A stretch of 64,000 nt of DNA from Hyphodiscus hymeniophilus. Lineage: Eukaryota; Ascomycota; Leotiomycetes; Helotiales; Hyphodiscaceae. The stretch is taken from the NCBI GenBank assembly GCA_016508695.1, contig VNKQ01000009.1, forward strand, positions 806,001 through 870,000, in the 5' to 3' direction. The translations under genes and the position numbers were made by a program. The notes under the pieces are model-generated. The model searched no databases and was not told the DNA's origin. It saw only the letters and a program-made list of their open reading frames with translations. Positions within the stretch are counted from its first letter, which is position 1. Every line of letters begins with the position of its first letter. This document shows, one piece after another, positions 11,401 to 24,000 of this stretch.

Positions 11401-12325
11401 TGAATCCTGCATTATCAAATGCAGTCTTGAGCAGGGAGCAGCGCAATTGCAAAAATACCGTATCATTCGTCCGGATTATTTCTGGGACATATACACATGT
11501 GCCTTCGAATTTGCAGACCTTCTGGTCAATCAATGTCGAGACCCAATTCGCCGTTTCCCGTGGAAGTCTACCAACTTCTTCTCCCCTAGAATTGGTAAAA
11601 CGCACAATAACATCCACTCTTTTGGCAGCAGCACTCCCTGGCTTCGGGGCTTGCGCAGTAGCTGGCCTGCCTCTTCCCTTCCCCATTGGAGTTTTAGGAG
11701 GTTGCATCTTCTGCCGCTCGATTCGGACGGGTTCTCCATGCTTGATCAAATTCTTGCCACTTCTGGTTGCCCATGCGCCTACCCCAAAAGCACCCACATA
11801 TCGGTGTACTGGCATTTCACCTCTCAGCGAGGCTTGTGGGCTCTCAATTCGAGGAGGAGTGCTCGGCTCCGCTTTGCCCGTAGATGCTGGTCGGGCAAAC
11901 CCATTGATCGTCATGTTCGAGTGCTTTCGCGAAGGTCCAGACGCAGAGATACTCTTCTTCCATGATCCATCGAAATACATATTGACAGCCTTTTCCGTAT
12001 TGTCTCCGGATGCTCCACGCAACCGACTTAACATATCGGGTGGCACTTTGTCGCCAATGATACTTTCGAAAGTCTCTTGATCGAATCCAGGAACGACATC
12101 TCTCCCTAGGACTGTGTTTACGTCAACAGCCACTTCATTTTGCTTTGCACCCTCCGTAGACGTAGATGCCCCCAATTCCTCTCTTCGCACATGAGTGGTT
12201 GGAGACGCGTCGATTCCTTCCGGTAGAGAAGCTCCTTTGGCAGTAGAAGTATCAACAATATCTGATTCCTCTGTAAAGAACCTCCGCTTCTTTGTGGGAG
12301 GTCCCTCCACATTTGAGATGCTCAT
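8462..12325 (-). CDS. rad5: RAD5-like DNA repair ATPase / E3 ubiquitin ligase (SNF2-RING)
   Basis: Rad5 family (HLTF in animals). These proteins poly-ubiquitinate PCNA with Ubc13-Mms2 and remodel stalled replication forks in error-free damage tolerance, in the nucleus. Inferred exons are 12325-10896, 10530-8593 and 8540-8462, giving 1148 residues. Order of parts: a basic KKRR patch near the N-terminus; a HIRAN domain about residues 171-305; SNF2 ATPase with Walker A DEMGLGKT near 515 and Walker B DEAHHIKN near 665; a C3HC4 RING (CPIC...CWHSACKKC...CFSC) near 896-945; then helicase C-terminal motifs. The 3' intron (8541-8592, 52 nt) restores a C-terminus ending KELLS. The first intron (10531-10895) is 365 nt, very long for this genome, yet its GTAAGT donor and CTAAC...AAAAG acceptor keep frame. 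The start was chosen at MSISNVEG because upstream in-frame sequence lies in the shared promoter. Confidence 0.92.
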
Positions 12326-12525
12326 TCTCGTACAAACAGCGTCGGTGATGGTGTGCCTGGATTGTGGTGCAGAAAACACAGGAGACACTTCACGCGAAGC
12401 CCGCGCGTAAAGTGGTGACCCCGGAAAATTCGTGACGTTGATACTTCGAAAATGTCCCTCCAAGTGTCTGTGCCATTGCAACGACTCTCCTTTTCTTCTC
12501 CAATTAGGGTGATATTGTATTTCTG
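12326..12525. promoter_or_regulatory. Shared divergent promoter region, RAD5 / NDUFAF6-like
   Basis: Only 200 bp separate the two inferred start codons, which face away from each other, so both promoters and 5' UTRs must lie here or overlap. I see no clear TATA box. Confidence 0.5.
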
Positions 12526-13742
12526 ATGTATTATTTGCGAGCTTTTTCTCGGCTACAGAGATGCAGAAGATTACAATACGATTTGAGATGCACATTCGCT
12601 ACGACACCGTACAGCACCCCAGAACCACATGCTTCTCGAATTACGGACGCAGATGTCACTGCTGCTAGGTCATATTGCTCCAATCTTCTCCAGTGGGTTG
12701 TCCAAAATCACATCTCATGCGATTCAATGTGCTAACAGTGGCTAGAAAGTTCGATTCTCCATCCTACACTTTACAGACCTTCATCCCTCACTCCGGAAGG
12801 GATGCCTACCTTTCAATACGAGCGCTCAATATAGAGCTCGCTCGAATACCGGACCTAGTATCCAACCCATCTGTTGGTTCTCTGCGCATGCAATTCTGGC
12901 GCGATAACATTACCCGCACATTCGCAGACACCCCTCCCAAAGAACCTGTTGCAATGCTCCTCCATAATGCTCTCACATCACTTCGGTCACGGCATCCTGG
13001 AATTAGCACAAGTGTTATGAAGGGATGGTTTATGAAGGTTATCGGTGCGCGCGAGCAATATATGGATAATCGTCCCTACACGAGTATGGATGCATTAGAG
13101 ACCTATGCGGAGAACACCTATTCGACTTTGATGTATTTGACATTAGCTACACTGCCCTTACACTCTTTGGAGGTCGACCATGTGGCGAGTCATATCGGGA
13201 AGGCTACAGGCATTATTGCTGTATTGAGGGGACTGCCATTGATTGCCTTTCCACCTCCTCCGAATGATCATAGCAATAATTCTGCTTCTGGAGGTGCATG
13301 GGGGATTGATGCTGGGACCCGTCAAGGAGCGGTGATTTTGCCTTTAGACGTTATGGCAGAAACTGGAGTCAAAGAAGAGGAAGTGTTGAGACAGGGTGCT
13401 GTAGCCCCTGGGTTGAAAGATGCCATCTTTACCGTTGCAACAAGAGCGAATGATCACTTGATCACTGCGAGGGAGATGTTGAAGAATCTTCAACAAGGCA
13501 AAGAGGCGGGCCACGAGTTCGAGCATGAAGGAGAGGAGGGGCATCAATACACCGGAACAAAAAGCAACTCGATCTCCGATCTAGAGAGGGGATTCGGTGT
13601 GCTGATGCAGGCAATTCCAACAAGGCTGTGGCTAGAGACACTGGAGAAGCATGACTTCGATGTCTTTCGGCCGGAACTACGAGCGAGGGAGTGGAAATTA
13701 CCTTGGAAGGCATATTGGGGATATAACCGAAGATCATTATAG
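12526..13742 (+). CDS. NDUFAF6: Mitochondrial complex I assembly factor, squalene/phytoene synthase-like (NDUFAF6 type)
   Basis: A member of the all-alpha squalene/phytoene synthase superfamily, closest to NDUFAF6, which is needed to assemble the ND1 module of respiratory complex I at the matrix side of the inner membrane. Exons 12526-12692 and 12746-13742 give 387 residues. The 53-nt intron (GTGGGT...GTGCTAACAGTGGCTAG) restores the family motif ARSYCSNLLQ|KFDSPSYTLQTFIP. The N-terminal 35 residues are rich in Arg and lack acidic residues, as expected of a mitochondrial presequence. Further family features are the LRMQFWRDNI segment and HIGKATGIIAVLRGLP. The Asp-rich catalytic motifs of true synthases are not preserved as in farnesyl-using enzymes, consistent with an assembly role. 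The identification rests on remembered family similarity. Confidence 0.85.
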
Positions 13743-14931
13743 ATACGAATGGCCAGCACTCACAGAAATAAGCTTGCTCAATATTCGATGAATTAATTCC
13801 GATCTGGAAAGTCATGTTTTCATCAGTATTATCATGGTATCTGCGAATCCGAATCCAGTTGCGTGTATTCTGATTTGCCTACATGTACTGACCAATAGAT
13901 AGAACTGGATCCCAACTTGAGACGATGGTCACAATACCCATTGAGATCTTATCCCTCCGTCTAAGCAAAGACCACGCCTTTTTACAATACAGACAGCAGA
14001 GAGAAGACAAATTCACTTGTAAAAAACCTGGTGCCAGTGCATGGCTCCACCGCTAATCTTGGAGGGTGCGTTAAAATGGGTCCCAGTGCCCATGGTGAAA
14101 GCCGTGTGCCAACGTTCTTGCATGCGGAGGCTCATGTTGATCCGCGGCCATGAGTTTCTCTGGAAATCCGTTGCTCCATAGACAGACGACTGCAAAGACA
14201 TATTGTTTGTCCATGTTTTCCTTTTACGCTTCTGATTCTGCAGCAGTGAGCTGGCCAATCAGGTTGCAGAATCTCTGAGCATGCCAACTCAAGAAACGAC
14301 TGAAGGGTTGAGCAGTGTTAGGGAAACAAGCCGGTTGGTAATTAGACAACGAGGGAAGCGCAACCAGACGCGCTGAAGACAGAAAAATCAGGATAACGAA
14401 ATCGAGATTCTAGGTTGACTCCAACCATTGAGAATTTAGAAATTGACTTGGGCAGGTGCCTCTCATTCTTGGCTATCATGAAAAAGATGACTTAACAGAT
14501 TCTGTAAGAGCTGATGGTGGGCTTGCTTCACTTTGCTTACTACGCAGCAAAGCACCAGACCACCAAAACCGGTGAAAGGAGGCTTAGGAGAGTATGAGAT
14601 CTGACGTAAGAATTGACTGTTGTAGCTGTCTCGACCATGTAATCAGGGCCGGATTTGGGATATTCAGAGAGGCTGAATTGAAATCCTCTGTTGCAGTGCG
14701 TGATACCACAATCAAAGACGAGGCTTCATGCTCTGTCTGTTTTAGCGTATCTTAGCGGTCAGCAAGTTCTCCCGCGTCCGCCGTAATTTTAATTCATCAT
14801 GAAATTGATGAACACAACCCCTTTTTGCGAATCCATTCTGCCTTCTCAATAGCCTTGGTGCATGTCTTTTACTTCTTGAGTTCGACCAAGCCGTAGTCTA
14901 GTTTGATAACTGTATATTTCTCCGTTCCACC
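13743..14931. other. Intergenic region, no gene seen
   Basis: About 1.2 kb between the NDUFAF6-like and ceramide synthase genes. Minus-strand frames at 14013-14258 and 14898-15131 have no family resemblance. The latter overlaps the ceramide synthase first exon. Confidence 0.5.
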
Positions 14932-16446
14932 ATGACTGCCACAGAGGCATTTCCTCTGCTGTCAACTACAAGCACCGACAAACTAGGTCCTCTCACAGGA
15001 CCCAACAGTAGCGACAAAGCGCGAAGTCGAAGACGATCCAGTGGACTTGGAGGAGAGATCAGAGCTGGGGACACAAGTTCACCGGCATTGGCAACACTGG
15101 ATGTGAGACCGCCGTCTGCCGGCACAATCAAGGTACAAAGCTGTTTCCTGCACGACCACGGCTACTAACGTCGAGAAGGCGCAGGAAGACAGAGATCGCA
15201 AGAAACCGTTTTCAAAAAGGCGGAAAGCGAAAACCCTCTTCCAACATTGGAAACGTTACGCTTTAAAACATACTTGGGTTACCCCTCTTGTGTTGGTCGG
15301 AATATGTCTCGCTCTCTTTGCTATCAACCCCACACCCTCGAATCCTATCTACCACTTCATATTCCTCTCATACGAGCTGCCTCTTGAAGCGCCCGGAGCG
15401 CCATTACAATATGGGAAGGGCAAGTGGGATTTCGCATTTGTGGCATTTTACACAGTTATTTTGTCCTTTACACGCGAGTTCATCATGCAAAAGTATCTAC
15501 GGCCGATGGCGAAACGAAGTGGATTGAAAAGCAGAGCCAAGCAGTCTAGATTCATGGAACAGATGTACACGGCGATATACTTTGGGGTCACTGGACCTTG
15601 GGGTTTGTATGTGATGAGCCATACACCGGTCTGGTACTTCAACACCAGGGGCATGTACGAGGGATTCCCACACAGGACTCACATCGCCGAGTTCAAGTTC
15701 TACTATTTGTTCCAAGCGTCATACTGGGCACAGCAAGCTATCGTGCTGATGCTGGGAATGGAGAAGCCACGGAAGGATTACAAAGAATTGGTAGGGCATC
15801 ATATCGTTTCACTGGCTCTCATTGGATTGAGCTACCGATTCCACTTCACATATATGGGATTGGCTGTCTATATTACCCACGATATCAGTGACTTTTTCCT
15901 CGCGGTAAGTCTACCCCTGAATTGAAAACGGCGACCATTTGCTAAGCGATGCAGACTTCAAAAGTCCTCAACTATCTCGATCATCCAATCGTTGCCCCGT
16001 ACTTCGCCTTCTTCGTCGTCGCATGGTGTTACCTGCGTCACTATCTCAACCTCAAAATCCTATGGTCCGAGTTCAACGAGTTCAAGACCGTCGGGCCCTA
16101 CGAACTCAACTGGGAAATGGAGCAATACAAATGCTGGATATCACACTATATTTCGACCGCGCTTCTAGCTAGTCTGCAAGCTCTGAATCTATTCTGGCTC
16201 TGGGCTATCTTCCGGATTGCATACCGTTTCGTCTTCACCAGTGTTGCAGAAGACGACCGGAGCGATAATGACGAGAACGAATATGCGGAAGAGCAAAGAC
16301 TAGAGGCATTGGCAAAGCAGGGAGTGGACAAGGCTGCCGCTCTGAATGTTCTGGCCAATGGACAGACAATGAATGGAAAGGCTACTGCGACCCAGATTCG
16401 CACGAATGGGGTGACGAATCGGAAGGAGAATACGATAAAAACTTGA
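14932..16446 (+). CDS. lag1: Ceramide synthase (Lag1/Lac1 family, TLC domain)
   Basis: Sphingoid-base N-acyltransferase of the ER membrane, which joins a fatty acyl-CoA to dihydrosphingosine or phytosphingosine. Exons 14932-15132, 15185-15904 and 15955-16446 give 470 residues. The protein has an Arg/Ser-rich cytosolic N-terminus and several membrane segments (for example TPLVLVGICLALFAINP). The Lag1 motif is at about residues 268-305: a His-His pair in VGHHIVSLALIGLSYRFHFTY and then HDISD. The tail is acidic and ends without an obvious ER-retrieval signal. Intron 2 (15905-15954, 50 nt) has GTAAGT and a GCTAAG branch. Intron 1 has three in-frame candidate acceptors; I chose CAG at 15184, which lies best relative to the CTAAC branch. 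The start sits in CACCATGAC context. Confidence 0.93.
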
Positions 16447-18558
16447 ACGCTTTTGGACACGGGAATATAGTGGCGTGGGGGCAAGGCACCAGACGCATGG
16501 TGGAGGGTTTATCATAATTGCTAGGATGGAGTGTGAACCTCGTTGAGGCTCATACGACGAGTGACCAAAGTCTTGGAAGTCACCTTGAGCGCAAGAAGTG
16601 CTGGCGCTAGTGTCCCGACTCTCGTAAGGAAGCTTTGTTGCTAAAGCATTCATATCTGCCATGGGCATGATGATGCAGCAACCTGTACGATCGTTTCAAT
16701 TCATGTATCAAGTCTACCTCATAGGCGTTGTAATGAAGTCGAGATTTGAGATTACATCTTTGACTTTTCAATTTCGATTCTCATGAGATAAGAATTTGTG
16801 GTTGTGCTAAAGAGGCTGTTTGCCGTGCAAATTGCTGCAACTATCACATCGATGTTCTCATCTGTATTTGCGATGTCAGTCTGTCCTGACTTTATGCTAG
16901 TGAGGTACTGCATGCAATACAAATGCAAATGCAATGTTCATATTAACCTATCCTAACATTGATAATACGCTCTTTTGCCTTGCATTCTACCGTGCACTTT
17001 AGGACTTCATAAGGTTGAAAGATATTGTCCAGAAAAGCGTTGGGAACATACGGATTTGATGGAGGATAACTGGTCGGCACCAAAAGATGTCAATTGTTGA
17101 TTGTGTCATGAAACAATGTGACAGGGGAGAGTCTTCATACAGGGGAAGTTATGTGTCTAGTAAACCCCAGCATTTTGCAGCTCGAAAGGGAATACGTCGT
17201 CTTAATGACAATATGACCCCCCATTGCACTAGATTGGAGTTGTCTTAGTGAAAGTCTGTGAATCTTTCACGCTTGTCCGCCTTACTTTATGCATAAGAAT
17301 ACTAATGCGGACGTCAAGCACTATGCCCTGAGCTAGGCAACTCTTACTAATTTGACTGGAAAGGATATATCTAGCTATGAAACCTAATTAAATCTGAGGA
17401 TAAAATCAAGTCCTAGTTTCTGTACTTCATTACCTTTCCGCAGGCTGTCATATCGTCCCTCGGCCGCTGCAAGAGATGCCCAGGGTTTTGGGTTTTTGGC
17501 ATGATCAACATTGCTATCTGCACATAAGTTGACAAATACCAAAGTCTCTAAGCTTGAAAATACTGACAAAGGTTATTTACAGAATCGCTTAGTGAAATCC
17601 TTTGATTATGTCTGCGCATCCTTAATCAAGAATATTTCCTAGAATTTCCTTCCACTCAGACCGAAATGTGGCGAGCATCCAGACGTGTGCTGGCAACTGC
17701 CACGTTCATCTTTTTCAAGGACTATACCCAGCTCTGACCACACAGCTGGCCTGTAGACAGACAAGCTCATCGCACTCGTTACGCTTGACCTTGCTCTCAG
17801 CCCAGATGGGTCTTGGCATCTGTATAGAAGGTCAACTAAGAGCTGGCTCCTTCGATCACTATCATCTTGCCACAATTCAAGTGCCAGCAAACACAATACT
17901 CTCAGAGTAAGGAAGTGGAACTAGAGCAATCCGTCGGACTCTGTCGTCGAGAATACTCTTGACGTAATCCTTCCAGACTGACCCTTTCGACCATAGAGTC
18001 TTGCACAGGCACTCTGGACACCAAACACTGCATATTCGGACCAGCAGATCATCAAGCTTCAGGCAATTACGACACAACAGAACCGTGTTGAGCCAAAGCC
18101 TTACTCTTTCCTAAAAGGTGGACTGTTCACAATCTCTGAGTCTGCATTTGGAGGCTCTTCCAGTGTGACGGCCTCGTAAGGCCGTCGAGGCACACACTTG
18201 CAGATCCAATGCACTCAAGCCGCCCTCAAAACCTCTGTAGTCTTCAAACAACAAGCACCAATAAACCCGCGCCAACAACACAGCAACATTGTGAGAGGCA
18301 TTTCTCCTTCAATGAAATATTACACTACCTCGTGCTAAGAAGTCTCGCCACGTCGGCTCAACTTCACAGTCCTGTAATACGCCGAAACTCTGTTAGCCAC
18401 GCTGCCCAAAGTCTCCTACTGGAAGACAGTCCTGCAAGAGATGGGCAATCATGGTTTCTCTTTCAGGGGTCTGGTTTTTGGCGAGTTTCTGCATCAAGGC
18501 TCCACCTCCCTTGTCTCATGGTCTCATCTCTATGGCTTTCGGCAGGACAAAGTGCTGA
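16447..18558. other. Gene-poor region with weak minus-strand coding-like traces
   Basis: No intact gene recognised. On the minus strand, 18077-17877 (CRNCLKLDDLLVRICSVWCPEC) and 17896-17639 (CLLALELWQDDSDRRSQLLVDLL) have protein-like composition and overlap in different frames, as would two halves of a frameshifted gene. A frame at 17569-17384 is similar in style. I recognise no family. These may be remnants of one decayed minus-strand gene. Confidence 0.3.
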
Positions 18559-19713
18559 CAGCTAACAGGTTGCACGATCCTTCCTACAGGCTCAACCCTT
18601 CCATCCAGGCTCAGTATTCTGCCATTTCGGCATCAACATGCTCATCTCGGTGGTCATCCTAGTCCACCCGACTTGGTTGTACCGGTAGATAGTGGCAAGA
18701 ACTCAGGTTCGCGGGCTATGGAAAACGCCATCCGGGCTATCTCCAACCCTCATACTTCTCTCGATCGTCACCTCCACTCCGAGCCTTAGCACCCACTATC
18801 TCCACGAAAGTTGTGGTGGGGAGTGGATGCTCCATCCAACCAGTCTGAACCGATCGGGGCATCGAAGCAAGTACTTCTCGTATCCAACATTGATCTCGAT
18901 CCATTCAAGCATTTTGGAGGATCAAGATCATCCCCAGAATCAGATGATCGCTCCATCCTGTTCTGTGACTTCCGTCATGGAATGAGTCTTGAGACAGTTA
19001 TACTTTGCTTTTTATCCACATCCCCACCACAAACATTGCAATTGGCAAGAAGAAACGAGAACAGACAGCACTAGGATTGCATTTGAACCATAATCAACGT
19101 TTGATAACGAATATCAGACCCTGGAGACCGATCATGCTTCCAATTGGAAGGTGTTACACCCCATGATCCGAGCGATTGGAATCCTGATCATCGCAATGTG
19201 ACCGATTCGGCCCCGAACGCTCCCAATTCCACCTGTGTCATTGGAATTCAAGTGCTCCAACTCTGCTCTAGCAAGACAACTGTTTTTTATGGACGACTGC
19301 TCGACGGTAGGGAATGCTGCACCTACCGTAGAAGGCACTAGCATTTCTATGGTAAAACCATAACTGATAGTCGTCTGCAGGATGCTACGTACCTCGGTGA
19401 GCAAGAGATCTGGACCCCAGAACAACTACATCGAGGACAAAGGCTGTTCCCGAGCCGGCGTGCCGTTCCTTTTCCCGCCAGCTACGGAGGTACTCGAACT
19501 CTCACCGCCATTCCTTCCAATCCGGTGCTGAATGTAACTGGAGTCGTAAGTGCTTCTTTGAAGAGACTACGGTGTCGCACAGGGAACTATTTGTATTGGC
19601 TTTGCGAGGTCGGACCCGCAGCGTATGTGTTTTGCTCTATTCTCCAATGCAGACCTGCTGCTTGGTGCGATATCGTCTTTGTGGACACAAGCCAGACTCG
19701 AGCAGTCCTTGAT
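18559..19713 (+). pseudogene. Decayed coding-like block of unknown family
   Basis: One plus-strand frame stays open over most of 1.15 kb. It is open from 18559 with a single TAG at 18787 to a TAG at 19072, closed by TGA/TGA/TAA between 19084 and 19107, then open from 19108 with a single TAG at 19339 to about 19713. The reading includes SGSRAMENAIRAISNPH, VDAPSNQSEPIGASKQVLL, YLGEQEIWTPEQLHRGQR and FPASYGGTRTLTAIPSNP, which look like real protein. The lone TAG codons could each derive from CAG by a C-to-T change in CpA context, the change made by repeat-induced point mutation. A GTAAGT at 19549 may be an old donor. I cannot name the family. Confidence 0.35.
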
Positions 19714-21094
19714 TGAGCAGAGAAATGCGTCGGACACCAGTGCATGATGCATGACTGGCAAAAGCTAGCTTGGACGGAAGAGTATGGGGTTGTACGGGGA
19801 AGAGATCCGGAGGGGACGCTTCGCAAGTTAAAGAGATCGAATGGTACCAGGGGATTTTGGGCCGGATATGCTGTGTTCGGCCCACAGTGGGCGCCCCTTC
19901 TAGGCCACGACTATCAAGTTGGTAGCGAGAGAACCACGTCAATCTGACACGCAGAGGTACATGAAGACTTCACGTCCATGGCTTGACCCAAGAATGGTCC
20001 GAACGAATTGACGTCTGCGCAGCCAAAGCGGCCGAAGTGAGACTCTCCATGGGCTGGCGGCTGCTGGCAAGGCTGGCTGGCTTCGGTCGATAAGTGGAAT
20101 TTCCAGAAAGCGTGCAGGGTAGTCACGCACTGTTGTGGTATTTGACTAGTGAACGTGGAAGAGATGGTGGGCAGGGGATGGTGCGTGCGACGAGTGAGTG
20201 AGGGCAGTTCTCCAGTCGAGTCGGCTATGGAACGAGACTGGATGATCGTCGAGCTTCAGTATCCATGGCTGTCACCATCTAACAGCGCGCTGCTGCTGCT
20301 GGATTTGCAAAGGAAGTTTCGAGGGGTGCCGTCTGCCTATGTATAAGTATATATGTACCGAATCCCTTAGGTTGAGGTCCCCGTTCCGTCTCTTGGGCCC
20401 AGCCCACCCGGCCCCATCCAGACAGACCTTGGATACCTGAAATATCGGGGGAGGTTCCGTCCAGGTCACCCCACTTGCACATCGTCCCTGCACAGCGCAA
20501 CCTGGCCAAGGCGGTGAGACGCAGAGGCGCATCGAAGGTTATCCACTCAGAGTGTTTGCAATCCATCTCTTCGTTCTGCAAATTCTTCGAGGGTCCATCG
20601 TCGTGTCTGAGGGAGGCGGAGGAGCAAAGCAGATTCCACATATTTCGTCTTCCGCATTGTGGTGTTCATCGGTCGGTCATTTCCACCTCGATCACCTGCC
20701 GCTCGTTCTGCGACTCGATAGTCTTGGAGGGGTCCAGATCTGGAGATCAACGACCAGCATCTATCTTCGTTACTCAAGGTTCATATCCCCACCTCACATC
20801 CCAAACCAGAGAAATACTGCCACAGCACCCCCTACCCGCTTGCACTGCACCGCAAGGTAAAGCATCACATGGAACATTCATGGCCAGAGAGCCTCTCATA
20901 AGCCACAATTGCTGACGATATCTTGTGATCTTCCAGTGGCGATCTGGAGGCGTCGTAGCTTCTTGAACCCTCGGACCTTCCTCAATTGAAGCACTTCCCA
21001 GTCCGCAAGGTCATGAGCAGCCTACGACTCTACCTCGAAACGGAACACTGATGAAGGAGGGAGGATTTGGGCATATTGAGATCAAGATAGTGTA
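19714..21094. other. Intergenic region and 5' flank of the ABC transporter gene
   Basis: Overlapping short frames on both strands, none with recognisable content. The last few hundred bases probably contain the promoter and leader of the HMT1-type gene. Confidence 0.45.
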
Positions 21095-24000
21095 ATGGCA
21101 GGTGAGGCATTCGAGCTGAGCTCGACCATCAGGTTTAATGGCACTGCAACTGAGGTCTTGCTGGACGTCACGCACTTCAACTACCCTTGGATTCTCCTCT
21201 TAATATTCATCGTGTCATTCGTCACCAACAGTGTTCTCACTGCAGAGCCGTCCTCCGAAACCATCGAAGCAGTCGTTACAGGACCTGGTGGAAAGCCACT
21301 ACCGCGCTCAGCCAAGAAGTCGAAGGAAGCAAAGGAAAAGACGAAGCTCAAGGACTTCTCGCTAGGCCGCAAGCTTCTATTCATCTGGCTTTCGGCTGGT
21401 GTGATTACTAGTTTTGTTGCCAATGCTACGAATATCATCGTCCACGCTCTCACGAAGCGCGAGAATGGTTGGTGGTGTGGCGAGGCTACTGCAGTAAGTG
21501 GCAGTCGATTCGAATACTTGAGTTTATGCTCACTAATTCCTTCAATCACAGATATACGTTTGCGCATCTGCGTTCTTTTATAGTATCCTCTTGATCTCTC
21601 TGGTCGATACATCACCGTCTCCAACTATAGCCCATCAGCTTACGTGGGTGGTTGCGCTTATCGGGGAATTATTACTCTTAGGATCCACCATTGCCCTCTA
21701 TACCTCTCCTCACGACATCAATTCTCTCCGGAAAGGCAATGCTAAGCTACATGAAATGACACAATGGGAAGTCCTTGAGATCACCATTGACATCATACGA
21801 GTAATTCTCATCCTGTTCCTCGTTGCGTTCTATATCATCTTCTCTCTTGAACGCTCATATAAGAATGGAGGCTGGAGCTACCGAAACAGTAAACAGCTCG
21901 ATGAGACTGCACCTCTTCTCCTCAACGGTCGAGCCAATGGAAATGGTCACGTTCACGGCCACGGAGCAATCGAGAATGGAGCTACCCTCGAACCAACTAG
22001 CGAAGACCTTGAGCATGGAACGCCTAGAGAAACCCCTGCTGCCAACCTTAATCCAAGAGGAGCTCCGGAAGATGAACAAACCGTTAGGGACGATACCAAT
22101 GGACATGCCACGGGAGGCCGTAAGAGTCTGGATGAGGTTCCCGCATTCTATAAACCTACAACTGCGCCAAATAGAACCTGGTGGGAGTATCTCAAGGGGT
22201 ATTCCTTATTCTTTCCCTATCTTTGGCCCAGCAACTCCGTCAGGCTTCAACTTATTGTTGTCGCATGCTTCTTTCTCGTTCTCCTTCAAAGAGCTGTCAA
22301 CATCGCGGTGCCTTTGCAGATTGGGAAGGTCACCGATGAGCTTAGCCCCAAGGACGGAGTAAGTAAGGGAATGCCATGGCTTTCTATCTCCCTCCTCATC
22401 GCGTTTAAATTCCTCCAGGGAAACTCCGGAATTCTTGGCGCTGCTAGATCTGTCCTCTGGATTCCAATATCCCAATATTCATACCAGGCTTTGACCACCG
22501 CATCCTTCGAACATGTCCACAGCCTTAGTTTGGACTTCCACCTCGGCAAGCGTACCGGCGAGGTTTTGTCGGCTCTCAGCAAGGGCAACTCCATCAACAA
22601 TTTCCTTGAGCAAATCACCTTCTCGGTGTTGCCAATGCTCTTTGATCTGGGTGTTGCTATCATTTACTTTGGCATTTTTTTCGATGCATATTACGCCCTC
22701 GTTGTTAGCATCATCACATTCTCCTACCTCTACCTTACAATTCGTATGGCACGATGGAGATCTGAACAACGTCGGCAAATGACCAATCTCAGTCGAGAGG
22801 AAGATGCCGTTAAAAACGATTCGCTGACATCTTATGAGACCGTCAAATACTTCAATGCAGAGGATTACGAGTTCAATCGGTATCGCACCGCTGTCTCTAC
22901 ATTCCAGAAAATGGAGTACAAAGTTACCGTTTCTCTAAACGTCCTCAACATCTCTCAGAACATGGTCTTCATGACGGGTCTCCTGGCCACCTCTTTTATC
23001 GCTGCGTACCAAGTTACCATCGGGAAGCGAAAGGTTGGAGATTTCGTTATTTTGTTAACCTACATGGCTCAACTGCAGTCACCACTGAATTTCTTCGGTA
23101 GTTTCTACCGCAGCGTTCAAAGTGCTATGATCAGTGGCGAGCGCCTTTTGGAGCTATTTAAGGAGCAACCCACAGTCACGGATGACCCATCAGCAGCTCC
23201 TATGCTTGCATGTGAAGGTGCAATTCGCTTCCAGGATGTCAAGTTCTCCTATGACACGCGCAAGCCAGCGTTGGAAAGTCTATCTTTCAACTGCCGCCCG
23301 GGTACAACTACAGCATTCGTTGGAGAATCCGGTGGAGGAAAGTCCACAGTCTTCAGACTTTTATTCCGCTTTTACAACGCTCAAGACGGTAGCATCCAGG
23401 TTGACGGAAAGGACGTCAAGGACATCACTATCGATTCCCTCCGCAGTCACATCGGTGTTGTTCCGCAAGATACGATCTTGTTCAATGAAACTCTCATGTA
23501 TAACCTCCGCTATGCCAACCAGGACGCTACGGACGAAGATATCTTCAATGCATGCCGAGCGGCTTCCATCCATGACAAAATCATGGCATTCCCTGATGGA
23601 TATAATACAAAGGTCGGAGAGCGGGGTCTTCGTCTCAGTGGTGGCGAGAAGCAACGAGTGGCTATCGCGCGAACCATTATCAAGAATCCCCGAATTATTA
23701 TGCTTGATGAAGCTACGGCGGCTTTGGACTCCGATACCGAGCAGAACATTCAAGAGGCACTCATGACATTATCACATGGCCGCACCATGCTTGTTATTGC
23801 GTAAATACTTCCTCTTTTCTCGAGAATTTCATCGCTGACTTACTCACAGGCATCGACTGTCCACTGTCACTAGCGCTGATCAAATTCTCGTCCTTCATGC
23901 TGGAATGGTTGCTGAAGCCGGAACCCACCACGAGCTTTTGGCCATGAAGGGTCGCTATGCCAACATGTGGAAGAAGCAGATTCGTGCGGAACGTGCATTT

